The notes under the pieces were generated by a model, which was not told the DNA's origin, did no database searches, and worked only from the letters and a program-made list of their open reading frames with translations. Made by a program: the position numbers and the translations under genes. A DNA stretch of 64,000 bases from Lucinisca nassula. Taxonomy: Eukaryota > Mollusca > Bivalvia > Lucinida > Lucinidae. Shown here piece by piece: positions 52,212 through 62,252 of this stretch (positions are counted from its first letter, which is position 1; every line of letters starts with the position of its first letter). Location: positions 211,452,138-211,516,137 of the forward strand of contig OY757010.1 of NCBI GenBank assembly GCA_963580285.1. Direction: 5' to 3'.

Positions 52212-52480
52212 CAGTAATTCCTATATTAAGACCACCTTTAGAAGCTTCCACGGTGTAGTGGCCGGATAAGCTACTCGGCTCAAACCAGGAGTCGTGGGTT
52301 CGATCCCGGGCTTCTCCAGACTTTCGGGTGAGTCTTTAAACCGAGTTCCAGTCTCCGTATGACCTTGGCTGTTGGTGGGACGTAAAACTCAAACACTCGC
52401 TCACTCACTAAGACCACCTTTATGACTGTTCAAAAGTGGTCTTAAAAGTCCTAAAGGCGGTCCCTTACTAAAGGATACAA
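52212..52480 (+). mobile_element. TA-MITE-206 left portion, split by a tRNA-SINE
   Basis: CAGTAATTCCTATATTAAGA CCACCTTTA, then the SINE, then TAAGACCACCTTTATGACTG TTCAAAAGTGG. The right end is not visible. Confidence 0.75.
52241..52408 (+). mobile_element. tRNA-SINE-D with 14-bp target duplication
   Basis: TAAGACCACCTTTA at 52227-52240 and 52409-52422. A box TGTAGTGGCCGGATAAGC from 52254; B box GGTTCGATCC at 52297-52306. Body AGTCTTTAAACCGAGTTCCA; tail GGGACGTAAAACTCAAACAC TCGCTCACTCAC. At 168 bp it is short. Intact pol III boxes make it a candidate for transcription. Confidence 0.93.
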
Positions 52481-52595
52481 GATGTATGCTTTCTTATCGG
52501 AGTTATGGAATAAATTCCTTTGGGACACCAGAACGAGTGTTATTGAGTCATCTGTGTTCGATTTATTAAAGGTTCAATGTATTACTTGGACAGTA

Positions 52596-52801
52596 CAGTG
52601 AAATTCCGCTATTAAGACCACCTAAAATTTAGACTAATTCTGCTTTAGAAAGCTTATTTTGAAGGGTGCAGTTATTTTTTCTTTGTTCTGTCTGCATACA
52701 GTGTCCTATGAGCATGGACCACCTTTGGGACTGTTCAAAAGTGGTCTTAAAGACCACTTTTGAACAGTCCCAAAGGTGGTCTTAATATAGGAATTTTACT
52801 G
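52596..52801. mobile_element. TA-MITE-206, complete
   Basis: 206 bp between TA sites (52594-52595, 52802-52803). CAGTGAAATTCCGCTATTAA and AATATAGGAATTTTACTG ends. Internal palindrome ACTGTTCAAAAGTGGTCTTA AAGACCACTTTTGAACAGT. Confidence 0.9.
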
Positions 52802-52814
52802 TACATTTAATGAA

Positions 52815-52978
52815 GCACCATGTTAACAAGTTCGTGCAATGGACACCCTTCTTAATCCCACTACATCCTATGTTATGAGTTAAAATTAGAAAAATATTAC
52901 AAAATCTCATCGGAAATGTAGCCGTTTTGGGGATATAAAGGATCCACTATGTCAAACGGGTGTGTTATCGTACTGGCA
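52815..52978 (+). mobile_element. CAT-hairpin MITE lacking its hairpin
   Basis: CACCATGTTAACAAGTTCGT, ACACCCTTCTTAATCCC, then AGTTAAAATTAGAAAAATAT, and the end AACGGGTGTGTTATCGTA. About 110 bases including the whole palindrome are missing. Confidence 0.75.
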
Positions 52979-53061
52979 AAACAAAAACTTTTAAATTGAC
53001 TGACAAGTATACCAGTAGAAAGTCTTTTGAGCTTGGCAGATGATCCCACCGGGGAAACAGA

Positions 53062-53212
53062 GAACACTTGGGTTTAACGGGGTAGACAAGATTTTTCTTA
53101 TTTCTGCTCCAAGACATGTTGTGGGTACTCGTTATAACCGCCTCAATGAGGCGGTTCTAACGAGCACTCAGGATCCATTTTTGGAGTATAAATAAGGACA
53201 ATATCACAAAGG
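53062..53212 (+). mobile_element. CAT-hairpin MITE, both ends lost
   Basis: CACTTGGGTTTAACGGGGTA, palindrome GTACTCGTTATAACCGCCTC AATGAGGCGGTTCTAACGAG, ATAAATAAGGACAATATCAC. Confidence 0.75.
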
Positions 53213-53949
53213 ACGGGTTACAGTTTTCTATTGCAAAGTGCTTACTGAAAGTGCTAATTCTTGAAGTCAACAAAAACTGATCAAAATACATTCATAAGGT
53301 GACCAAATATCTCTGGTTTGTTGGACAAATATTTACTTTTTCATCCGCATGCGTTTTCGTAACAAAATTTCCGGTTGCATACATGCACTACTGGTCATGT
53401 GTAACATAGCGCCTATGGAAAAAGTGAAGACCTCTGTGGTGTTCAAAGGAAAATTGCATGGTCGTCCACATTGTTAACCAGAGAAAACTACACACCACTT
53501 TATTTCAGATACAATAATGCTTTCAAAAATGCAGATGTTTTGGCGGTTAACGATGTGGAGGATGTTGAAAAATAAACTTTTATCGATAAAATAAGGTGAG
53601 AAAATCAATGTAATCAAAGTACTGTGCATACTCGAAAAAGTCAATATAGTCTTATACAGAAGGACAGCGGCTGGCCATCTGTATGAGCACGACCACTATT
53701 CCTGGCTGGGCAAACGGGAATGCTTTTCATTGATGAATTAAAGGACTATCATGTAACTGCTGTCACATGCTGTGAATGTTACTTGTATGACATACATTCA
53801 TGTTTACCTTCCATTACCAGCTTCTGTCTTATATTGTTTACAGGGTATGTAACATTTCATATTTTCTGCAGATGTACCCTGAATGCTGGTATAAATAAAA
53901 ATGTTTTCAGAGGAAAACAATGTCCCCTCACCATAAATGTATCTTAAAC
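53213..53949. other. No recognised feature
   Basis: A 75-codon plus frame (53720-53947) is rich in C and has hydrophobic SFCLILFTGYVTFHIF; no family recognised. Confidence 0.3.
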
Positions 53950-55275
53950 ACCAATTTGACTTTAATAACTAGATTAACGTCAACAAAATGTAAGCTGCAA
54001 ACCAGCCATTTTTGGTCAAAAGCTGACAGTTTTTGTGGGAGCCTATGACCTTAAAAAAACCAAACAGTCATTAAAAAGCTCAGATCACCAGACAAATTTG
54101 GTATACTGCAATTAAATATTGTACCGATTTTGACCAACATTCATAAATTCTTAAATGATATAGGTTACAGATAAGCCATTATTGGCCCCAAAAGAACAGG
54201 TTTCGGGAGACATTGGCCTTAGAGTGCAGACAATAAGTTGCAAAAAGGGTTATCCTTTGGAAGCAAGGAATACACAACAGAACTGGAAAATATGGAGTGT
54301 GCATGTTTTCTTGGTCACACTTACTAGTTTTGGTCAATTGGGCTTCATCAGTGACCCTAAAATATTTTCAAAATTCACAATGGAATCAATGATCCCAAAA
54401 GGACAAGAAAATGTAAACTACACTATGATGTAGGGCAGGGAGACTTTTTACTACGGCCGCCACACATTCCGAGAAACTAGCTGCAGTGACTTTAAATAAG
54501 TTGTAGAAAAGGTTATCCTTAGCCATTTTTCGGCCCAAAATTGATTTTTTTTTTGGGAGGGGGGGGGGCTGTGACCTTGAAAAAAGTCAAGGTCACCGAA
54601 ATCTAATCCAATCGGCGGTATGTTGTAATGGTATATTATACCTAGTTTAAATGCAATTAATCAATTTGTTTATGAGAAATTGTGCAGTCAAGCATTTTTT
54701 GTCCCAAAATCGTCTGTTTTGGGGAGCCTGTGACCTTGAAAAAAGGTCAAGGTCGACAAAATATAATCAAATCTGCGTCATGTTGTAATGTTATAGTGTA
54801 CCAAGTTTGACTAAAATTAAGCAATTTATTAATGAGATTGAGTGCAGACAAGCCATTTTTGGCCCAAAATTGATTGTCTTTGAGGGCCTGTGACCGTGAA
54901 AAAGGTCAAGGTCACCAAGATCTAACCCGATCTGCGGTATGTTATATTGATATATTGTACCTAGTTTGACGAAAATTTGCCATTCTTTAATGAGATAGAG
55001 TGCAGACAAGACATTGTTGGCCCAAAATTGACTGTTTTGGGGGGCATGTGACCTTGAAAAAATGTCAAGGTCACCAAAATCTAATCAAATTTCCGGTATG
55101 TTGTAATGATATATTGTTCCAAGTTTCATTAAAATTAATCAATTCGTTATTGAGATAGAGTACAGACAAGCCATTTTTGGCCTAAAAATGTTTGTTTTTG
55201 GGTTGCTGTGACTTTGAAAAATGAGGTCAAGGTCACCAAAATCCAATCAAATCTGCTGTATGTTGTAATTTTATA
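53950..55275 (+). repeat. Tandem array, ~157-bp monomers
   Basis: Monomer words AGACAAGCCATTTTTGGCCC, TGTGACCTTGAAAAAGGTCA, AGGTCACCAAAATCTAATC, GGTATGTTGTAATG and TTAATGAGATAGAGTGC. Equal blocks near 54690, 54846, 55003 and 55163 give the period. Diverged first monomers at 53950-54240 precede an R38 insertion. The facing TGACCTTGA and TCAAGGTCA words in each monomer are noted under findings. Confidence 0.85.
54245..54508 (+). repeat. R38 repeat inserted in the array, one unit plus ~20 bp
   Basis: AAAGGGTTATCCTTTGGAAG, ACTAGTTTTGGTCAATTGGG, CACACATTCCGAGAAACTAG; it closes with GTAGAAAAGGTTATCCTT, a restart of the unit. Confidence 0.8.
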
Positions 55276-55689
55276 TTGTACTGTTGTTGTCTTTCTGCCA
55301 ATATTTTAAATATATATTTCAGAATCGAAAATACATTCCATATTATTAAGCACTTCTAACATATTATACTAAATACATACAACTTCAACACAATATAAAT
55401 TTCTTATGCACATACTGTACATAATATTGTGTCACGGGATACTAGAAACATAGATTATGATATGGACATATAGATTAGCACGCTTTAATGCGGTTAATTG
55501 TTAAAAAATGTCATATTACTTTGGCAAATCACCAAATACTGACAATTACCCCACTTGTAGAAAAAACGGAAGTCACATGGCTGCACATGTCATGGCTAAT
55601 TAAATATTGTTGTCATATGAACGCGCATATGTTGGACTATATTGCATATAAGTATCATCCAGATCCATCGTAGGCACAAATATGGCTAA
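55276..55689. other. No recognised feature
   Basis: A/T-rich, no domain-bearing frame. Confidence 0.4.
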
Positions 55690-55777
55690 ACTGTAACCCG
55701 TCCTTTTCACCGGAAAAGTAGCCATTCTGAAGGTATAAAATGAATGCACTATGTCACGCGGATAAGTTAACGTAATG
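55690..55777 (+). mobile_element. CAT-hairpin MITE right-end fragment
   Basis: CCGGAAAAGTAGCCATTCTG, GCACTATGTCACGCGGATAA GTTAACGTAATG. Confidence 0.7.
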
Positions 55778-55874
55778 GGCTGAGCTAAGAGCTCATAACA
55801 CACAACCTCCTTGACTGAGTATACTCGTACGTATTTTACGTCATCAGGTTCAATAGCCATATTCATAAAGTTGA

Positions 55875-55926
55875 GTTTTTTTTTTTTTTTTTGTTTTTTT
55901 GTTTTTTTTTTCTTCTTTCTTTCTTT
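55875..55926 (+). repeat. Poly-T / pyrimidine tract
   Basis: About 40 T interrupted by G and C, ending TTCTTCTTTCTTTCTTTTG. Confidence 0.9.
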
Positions 55927-56220
55927 TGTCAGTTACCAGTAACAGTATTTTAATATGTACAAACTTAGCCTATTTTATACAGGAAACGGCGTGTTGTGAC
56001 ATTCAGTCTGATTCTTCACTGTTTGCAAGAAGTTATGCCATTTAAAAATTATCGGGCATAAGGGTTAATATACACATCAGTGACTCTAGGACAATCGAGA
56101 TTTGTCGAGAGTTCTCGCGCATATACGTACAGTGAAAATTCATGGCTCGAACACCGATGGCTTATGTACCATGGCTGATTCGAACCCGCCTTTGAGTACT
56201 TGTGAAATTCTTTCCGTAGG

Positions 56221-56331
56221 GCCAGATATTCGGGGTTTGGAAAAATAGATTGGGCTGCATGATGCTTCCACGCAGAGCTGAACGTGACATCACATGAGTA
56301 CTGTTAAACCGCTTAGAAGGACTAAGCCTGA
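56221..56331 (+). mobile_element. SINE-A 5' part, split by a 1.1-kb transposon
   Basis: ATAGATTGGGCTGCATGATG CTTCCACGCAG to AAGGACTAAGCCTG. It continues at 57477 with GTGGCCAGGCAAAGTGGTGC. Confidence 0.8.
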
Positions 56332-57476
56332 ACTGTAAAAAAATAGTCTTAATTACACCTAAAGGCAGAATAGAGTTATACTAAAACTCGTGTGAATTTT
56401 TGGTGTAAAATTGAGTAACAATTCTCTGATAACTTGTATAGTGTACTCCAAAATTTGTACAGCGCTGCAAATTTGGTGAGGGTGTAACCATTCTGTAAAA
56501 TAAGTGTTACGTTCGTATCAATTGGTGTTTGAAATAATTACGCTATTTATGGTGAAAGGTTTGCTACTTAGTTATTTTAGTCATACTATAGGGTAATATT
56601 TTTTAAGGGCGGTGTAACTGTGAACATTACACTTTTTAGTGTAACGAAATATCAGTGTAATATTTCTTCGAATGATGGATAATATTTTGTTATGTTGAGT
56701 GTAAAATAGTAATTTCACTTTGAAAGATTATCGGTGATTTGTTGCACCAATACTGGTGTTTTGTTTCATCTTAACGAAAGGTAAGGTTTCTTGTCGAATA
56801 GTGCAACTAGTCGTACAAGATGTGTTATATGTACGACTACGTTATTTTGTTCCTCTTTCGTGTCATATAGCTCAAAACGGCATAAATATTATACATATTA
56901 TATCATTATTATTATAGGCTTAATAAGATTAAAATGAGGTAAACTCTGTTTCAGAGTAAACACAATTTCTGTTCAATAAAGAATTTATACAAAACCTAAT
57001 TGAAAGTGCAGCTTTTTACACCAGCATTTTACGGAAGCAATAGCATTACCATTGGAAAATGGAAATTATACCCTATAAAAAGTGTATTAAAGGTGCCCTC
57101 TGAAAGGGGTATCAGAGTTGAAAAGTTTTGTTAAAAAGGAAAAACAAAAATAAATAAATACATAGATAAATACAATAAATACTGTAAATGTCCACTGTGG
57201 TGTAGCCATTCTTAATTATTGGTGTAATATAACACCGACTGAATGAAGGAAACCATACACCCGGAAACGTTTCCTTCAAACAATGATGCTACATTTAGAC
57301 CGGTAATAAAGATCAGTTACTCTATGGTGTAAACTTTCCTTCGATTTTCGGGTGCGTAATTGTCGGCTATTCGGCGAAAAGTTATCGAGCACACAATGAA
57401 TATAACTTACACCAAAACTGTTGGCAGTTGAGCTGCCACCAGTTTTGGTGTAATGTTTCCATTCATTTTTTACAGT
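56332..57476. mobile_element. 1145-bp non-autonomous DNA transposon with GTGTAA motifs
   Basis: Inserted in SINE-A. Ends ACTGTAAAAAAATAG and the complement of ATTTTTTACAGT are inverted over about 11 bases. The interior carries at least ten GTGTAA or TTACAC words (56402, 56480, 56610-56665, 57225, 57328, 57405, 57449), densest near the ends, as expected of subterminal transposase-binding sites. No transposase frame: the longest is 78 codons. The target duplication is not clear, so the superfamily stays open (hAT-like is one option). Confidence 0.7.
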
Positions 57477-57665
57477 GTGGCCAGGCAAAGTGGTGCGAAT
57501 CGGACTGGCCAATGCTTTTAAGAGCTATTGGTTTCATTGGGTAGCAGGGCTCCAGATGTATTTTCACCTCAATGTCGGGAAAAAGTCCAACATGATTGGA
57601 ATCAACGTCTCAAAGATGACCTAAATAGTGTTGACAGGGACGTTAAACCTCAATTCAAGCAAACA
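57477..57665 (+). mobile_element. SINE-A 3' part
   Basis: GTGGCCAGGCAAAGTGGTGC to GACAGGGACGTTAAACCTCA and a CAAA tail. Confidence 0.8.
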
Positions 57666-57729
57666 AAAAACCATGCGATTGTTTAACCGTACGTAACTTC
57701 CTCCGAAGGGGTCACGTAGTAGGGTTTAA

Positions 57730-57947
57730 CCCATTGTATGCTAGTGGACTCTTCCATTACTATATTTGGGGCAACTCCATTTGACATATAAGGGATGTCA
57801 GGCCTTTTTTTCGTTTTTTTTATTTTTGACGGAAAATTATGTTAGCAAATATTGTAGGCCCTGATCAGACACCGCGTTCTGCGGCGTCTGATCTGGGCCT
57901 GCACGTTTGCCAAGGTAACCCTTTAGGGGTTTCTTGCATACAATGGG
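57730..57947. mobile_element. TTAA-hairpin MITE (CCCATTGTATGC family), complete
   Basis: TTAA 57726-57729 and 57948-57951, 218 bp. Ends CCCATTGTATGCTAG / TTGCATACAATGGG. Hairpin GATCAGACACCGCGTTCTGC GGCGTCTGATC. Same family as 34983. Confidence 0.9.
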
Positions 57948-58104
57948 TTAATGTGAATAATTATTGAGCCAATGCAGGACAAAACCTCCAATGAAACATG
58001 TGGGTCAAGCAAAGATTCACACCAGTCTCCACATCCAACCACTATGACAGGCGTTATCGTTTATCTCTCTTTAGATAGAAAAGGTTCGTGTGACCAGCCA
58101 AAAC

Positions 58105-59200
58105 TCAGATCAGACTGCTGGGATGCGGGCTGAACTGATTCTTCGCTTGTCGCGCAAGTCTTATTGTAGGTTTTCTCGTGCCCGGGTTCAAAATAAAACC
58201 AGGGCTGTCAGAGGATTTGACTATACCCCCATTTAGCGCATTTTTACAGAAACACAAGCCCTCCTGATCACAAGTCAGAAAGCCCATTGCCTCTTGTATG
58301 AAATAAGTCATCAGCATTGCATAGTACACCAAGATTGTGACTTCTGGCTTTGAGAAATCTTTGACTGGCCAATATGGATGGAAAGAAGAATGAAAGAACA
58401 AGTGTACAAATCAACTGAATAAGCCCATTGCTCTTACATTATATTGCATTGTATACCATGTTTGAGGCTTCTAGCTTCTCTAGTGCTTGAGAATTTTTTT
58501 ACAAAAAATAACATTGACTGATGTGGAAAGAAAGAAGAATGAAAGAACAGATGAACAAATAAGCTGAGAAAGCCCAAGTCATCATCATTGCATGGTACAT
58601 GTATATCAAGTTTAAGCTTCTAGCTTTTGCAGTTCCTGATACATTCCTGGTGGAAGTTTTAATATTGGCCTATATGGATAAAAAGAACAAATGAACAAAT
58701 ACGCCTAGAAGGCCCACTGTCTCTTACGCGATGCAGGTCATCATTTTTGCAATGCACATTAAGTTTGAGCCTCCTAGCTTCTACAGTTCTTGAGAAATAT
58801 TTGACGAAAAATTACCATTGGCTTATGTGGAGAGAAAGATGAATGAAAGAAAAGATGAACAAATAAGCTGAGAAAGCCTATTGTCTCTTACACAATACAA
58901 GTCATCATCATTGCACAGTATACCAAGTTTGTGGCTTCAAGCTTTTGCAATTCCTGAGAAATTTTTGACGCAATTTTTTCACATTGCGGTCTAAATAGGG
59001 AGAAAAATAAGAATGAAAGAAAAGATAAACAAATAAGCCAACAATGCCCATTGTCTCTTACACAATACAAGTCATCATGATTGCATAGTATACCAAGTTT
59101 GAGGCTGCTAGTTTCTACAGTTCTTGAGGAATGTGTGACGAAAGTAAATGGTTTAAGTAGGGACGCACGGACGTTCAAACCTATTGGAGGCTAAAAAAAT
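58105..59200 (-). repeat. Tandem array, ~150-170-bp monomers
   Basis: Monomer words GCCCATTGTCTCTTACACAA, AAGTCATCATCATTGCATAG TATACCAAGTTTG, TTCTACAGTTCTTGAG and GAATGAAAGAAAAGATGAAC AAATAAGC. Six monomers. Two minus frames of 96-98 codons read through monomers and are not genes. It ends GGACGCACGGACGTTC; a (GGAC)n tract follows at 59345. Confidence 0.85.
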
Positions 59201-59344
59201 GGACAGTTTACCACTAAAGTATAAGTAGTCATTCGTCAGTCCAAATGTGGTTTATTCTGATATTTCGTATATACTTATGTGTCAAAATTTCTTTTACGTG
59301 GCTAGCCCCATAAACGAAATTAGCCACATAACAGGTCAATGTCC

Positions 59345-59400
59345 GTTCATGTGAAACAAACGGATGGACGGACAGACGGACGGACCGAAGGAATGACGGA
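59345..59400 (+). repeat. (ACGG)n-type microsatellite
   Basis: ACGGATGGACGGACAGACGG ACGGACC. Lies 150 bases past the array, with a hairpin ACCTCCACTTTTATTAAGTG GGGGT at 59438-59464. Confidence 0.85.
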
Positions 59401-59588
59401 TGTAAACCAGTAAACTCTAACTTTTATAAACGGTGGGTACCTCCACTTTTATTAAGTGGGGGTATAATAATGTAACATATCCGATAGAAGCGTCCATTAG
59501 GTCCATTTCCAATTTTTTGGAGTATCAAGTTTGTTTGTTCTGGTTGATCCTGATCATTTGCGCATTCTATGGCATCTGATCTGGATTA

Positions 59589-59931
59589 CATCACGAAAAC
59601 ACGCCTTTATAATTTTGACTCCCTTGAACCCAACTTTTATATAGTAAAACTGGGTTTTACAGGGGTAAACCTTATTTTTCTTATGTCTGCTCTAAAATAT
59701 AGATTGTGAGGACTCGTTAGAACCGCCTCGATGAGGCGGTTCTAACGTGTACCCACAATCTATATTATATACAGATTGTGGGTACTCGTTAGAACCGCCT
59801 CGATGAGGCGGTTCTAACGTTTACCCACAATCTATATTTTGAGCAGAGATAAGAAAAATATCACAATTTTCAGGTTATTTTTTTCGGCACTTGCATTTAT
59901 AATGTATTTGTATAGGCGTGTTTTCGTAATG
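59589..59931 (+). mobile_element. CAT-hairpin MITE with duplicated hairpin
   Basis: CATCACGAAAACACGCCTTT and ATAGGCGTGTTTTCGTAATG are the best inverted ends of the family. Two perfect palindromes in tandem (59699-59764 and 59770-59838). It is inserted in a TTAA-MITE hairpin remnant (59545-59588, GATCCTGATCATTTGCG ... CATCTGATCTGGAT). Confidence 0.9.
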
Positions 59932-60009
59932 ACACGGATTGCCAATGTCGAATTTTCGAGAAGCTTGTCATATATGGGTAAAACCCACATCAAGTAAAAA
60001 ATGTACATC

Positions 60010-60190
60010 TGGACATGTGAGTTCAGCAAACAGTGCAGGCCAAGATCAGACACCGCAGAACGCGGCCGTTGATCAAGGCCTTTACTATTTGCAAAAATGA
60101 TTTTGGCCTTCACTGTTTGCAAAAATCAACGTGACATCCCCATTTGGAAAAGAATTCCTGCTATATATAAGACGGAAAATTATATTTGCG
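60010..60190. mobile_element. TTAA-hairpin MITE, degenerate
   Basis: GCAAACAGTGCAGGCCAAGA, TCAGACACCGCAGAACGCGG CCGTTGATC, and a doubled TTTGCAAAAATGATTTTGGCC / TTCACTGTTTGC. A 96-codon minus frame at 59832 crosses it by chance. Confidence 0.65.
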
Positions 60191-60338
60191 AAAATGTGTT
60201 TTATTCAAATTTATATTCAGTGCATTCCATTGCATAAAGGTGTGAAATGGCATAATGAGTAATATCATTGCGTCTCATCTGGATCTACAGTGTTTGCCAT
60301 CCTGTTAATGATTTGGATTTTACTGCAAATTTACAAAA

Positions 60339-60609
60339 CATCATGTTAACAAGTCCGTGAAATGAACACCCCCCTAAACCCAACTTTATATAAAGAAATA
60401 TGGGATAACGGGGGTATACAATAGTTTCTTCATTCCTTGGTTGTGGGTACTCGTTAGAACCGCCTCAATGAGGCAGTTCTAACGAGCACCCATAACCTAT
60501 GTTTGGTGTAAAAAAAAAATAAGAAAAATACAGAAAAATATCCGTTTTTCAGATGCCCCCCCCCCCCCCAAAACAATGCGCTATTTCGTACGGGTGTGTT
60601 ATCGTAATG
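60339..60609 (+). mobile_element. CAT-hairpin MITE, complete
   Basis: CATCATGTTAACAAGTCCGT to CGGGTGTGTTATCGTAATG, 271 bp. Palindrome with one arm mismatch (GGCAGTTC). A C-run at 60556 replaces part of the right flank. Confidence 0.9.
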
Positions 60610-60688
60610 TAATGGACTAGTCCAAATTCAAAACCGGAAAAGCCCACTACAGAAACTGAGGGGTGAAAGGGTTAATAAATCCCTGTAC

Positions 60689-60923
60689 GGGGAATGGGAA
60701 CACCTGGCAGATTTTTCCGCCGTTTTTTCAAATGGCGACAGCTTTCGGGACTTCCTGTTCGCTTTTCTATAAGCCCTGTCCCACTGAAAAAGGTATCTAC
60801 TCTTAAAGGAAAGAATTTGCTCCCCATGAGCAAATTTTTTCCTTTAAGGGTTGACCCCTATTGACATGGGAGACTATAATACTTTTGCAGGGGTTGCCTC
60901 CCCTGAAGGTGTTCCCATTCCCC
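60689..60923. mobile_element. 235-bp MITE with GGGGAATGGGAACACC ends
   Basis: GGGGAATGGGAACACCTGGC at the left, AAGGTGTTCCCATTCCCC at the right. An internal hairpin CTTAAAGGAAAGAATTTGCT CCCCATGAGCAAATTTTTTC CTTTAAG (60811-60856). No target duplication seen. Single copy here. Confidence 0.8.
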
Positions 60924-60959
60924 TTAACAAACTGAAAATTGTTTTGCTGAAGTTTATAT

Positions 60960-61325
60960 TATATTTCTGCTCATTGTGTTAGATTCTGAGGACTTGCAAG
61001 AAGCGCCTCGTTGAGAAATTTCTGACGAGTCGCTTCAATCGATGTATACAAAACACAAATGAATGAATGAATGAATGCCTCGAGCATTGAAAGATAACAA
61101 TTTCTTGCCACCAGATTCGGAAATCTTGGACGTAACCATGGGATAGAAAGTCTTATCCTACCCAGTTATCCTATTCAGGTATTGCATAAAAATCGATAAA
61201 TATTCACATGTGCACTGGTTGAATAGGACGTCACCTATGTCGTCGTTGAGTTTGACGTCACTATACGTATAGTGATGTGAAAAATGCCAAAGTGATTTGT
61301 CAAAATAAGGCGGACGTCTGTAGAA
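60960..61325. other. No gene; (AATG)n and a small inverted repeat
   Basis: AATGAATGAATGAATG at 61060 and GTGACGTCACTATACGTATA GTGATGTG-like inverted words near 61254-61280. Confidence 0.35.
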
Positions 61326-62212
61326 TCCCGGAACGTCCGACATCCCTACGTGCCCGACAAAATCTAAGTTTTTCGGGAAGCTGTTGAAAACGGTGGGAAA
61401 TGATCAATTATGACATAATAAGTGAAAAATTCGCGAAAAATATATATATATTCTAAATTTAACTATTTTGTCGGACACTTAGGTATGACCAAGCATCCCT
61501 AAATGTCCGCCATCCCTAAATGTCCGACAGCATGAAAATTAACATAGAAAATATTTTTATCGTTAATAATCAATTATTATTACATAAAAATACCAAATTA
61601 CATTAAACCTATGTTGAAAAGGTTCACTTTCGGAAATAGATCCCAAATGTCCGTAATCCCTAAATTTCCGCCAGCATGATTGGTAACTTAGGTGTTGACG
61701 GGGACGTTAAACCTCAAATCAAACAAACAAACAAACTTAGGAAATATTTCTTATGGCTAATTATCAATAACAGTATTATATAAAAAAAGTCTATCATCTT
61801 AATAATAGATCCCTAAATGTTCGTCATCCCTAAATGTCCGCATGTCTGACTGAGTTACTGAGTTACTTGTCCGGATGGCGGTCATTTGGGATCCATTATC
61901 AAGATGCTTATTTCCGAAGGGGGGGCTTTTTTAGCGTACATTTAACGTTATTTTGTCTTTTCATGTGTTGATAATTGATTATTTTAACGATAGAAAATAT
62001 TTCCTAAGTTAATTTTCATGCTGTCTGACGTTTAGGATTGGTGGGAATTTAGGGGTGCTTGGGTCAACCCTAAGTGTCAAAAAAAAGTAAAATTTAGATA
62101 TTTTTTCGCGCGTTTTTCACTTACTATGTCATTATCGATAATTCCTAAACATTTTCAAAAGCTTCTCGACAAACTTAAGATTTTGTCGGACGTTTAGGAG
62201 CGATACAGACGC
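61326..62212. mobile_element. 0.9-kb fold-back element, copy 2
   Basis: Left arm: CCCGACAAAATCTAAG, TTATGACATAATAAGTGAAA AATTCGCG, and repeated CATCCCTAAATGTCCG. Right arm, reversed: CGCGCGTTTTTCACTTACTA TGTCATTATCGATAATTCC, TTAAGATTTTGTCGGACGTT TAGG. The arms are about 400 bases each with internal tandem words, so the whole element can fold on itself. No frame. The same unit, rearranged, is at 36500. Confidence 0.8.
61692..61733 (+). mobile_element. SINE-A, strongly 5'-truncated (42 bp)
   Basis: GTGTTGACGGGGACGTTAAA CCTCAAATC plus CAAA tail, with AACTTAG on both sides (61685-61691, 61734-61740). A textbook 5' truncation. Confidence 0.88.
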
Positions 62213-62252
62213 CGATGCTTCAGAAAAAAATCCACTCTCAGAATTAAAAAAA

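Noticed and set aside
52254..52306. Possible tRNA gene (A and B boxes present)
   Set aside because: No acceptor-stem pairing I could close, a SINE tail follows, and a target duplication flanks it. It is a tRNA-derived SINE.
58888..59178. 96-codon minus frame with a hydrophobic LICLSFLSFLFFSLF segment
   Set aside because: Falls within a tandem array; the segment comes from a (GAAA)-rich stretch read on the other strand.
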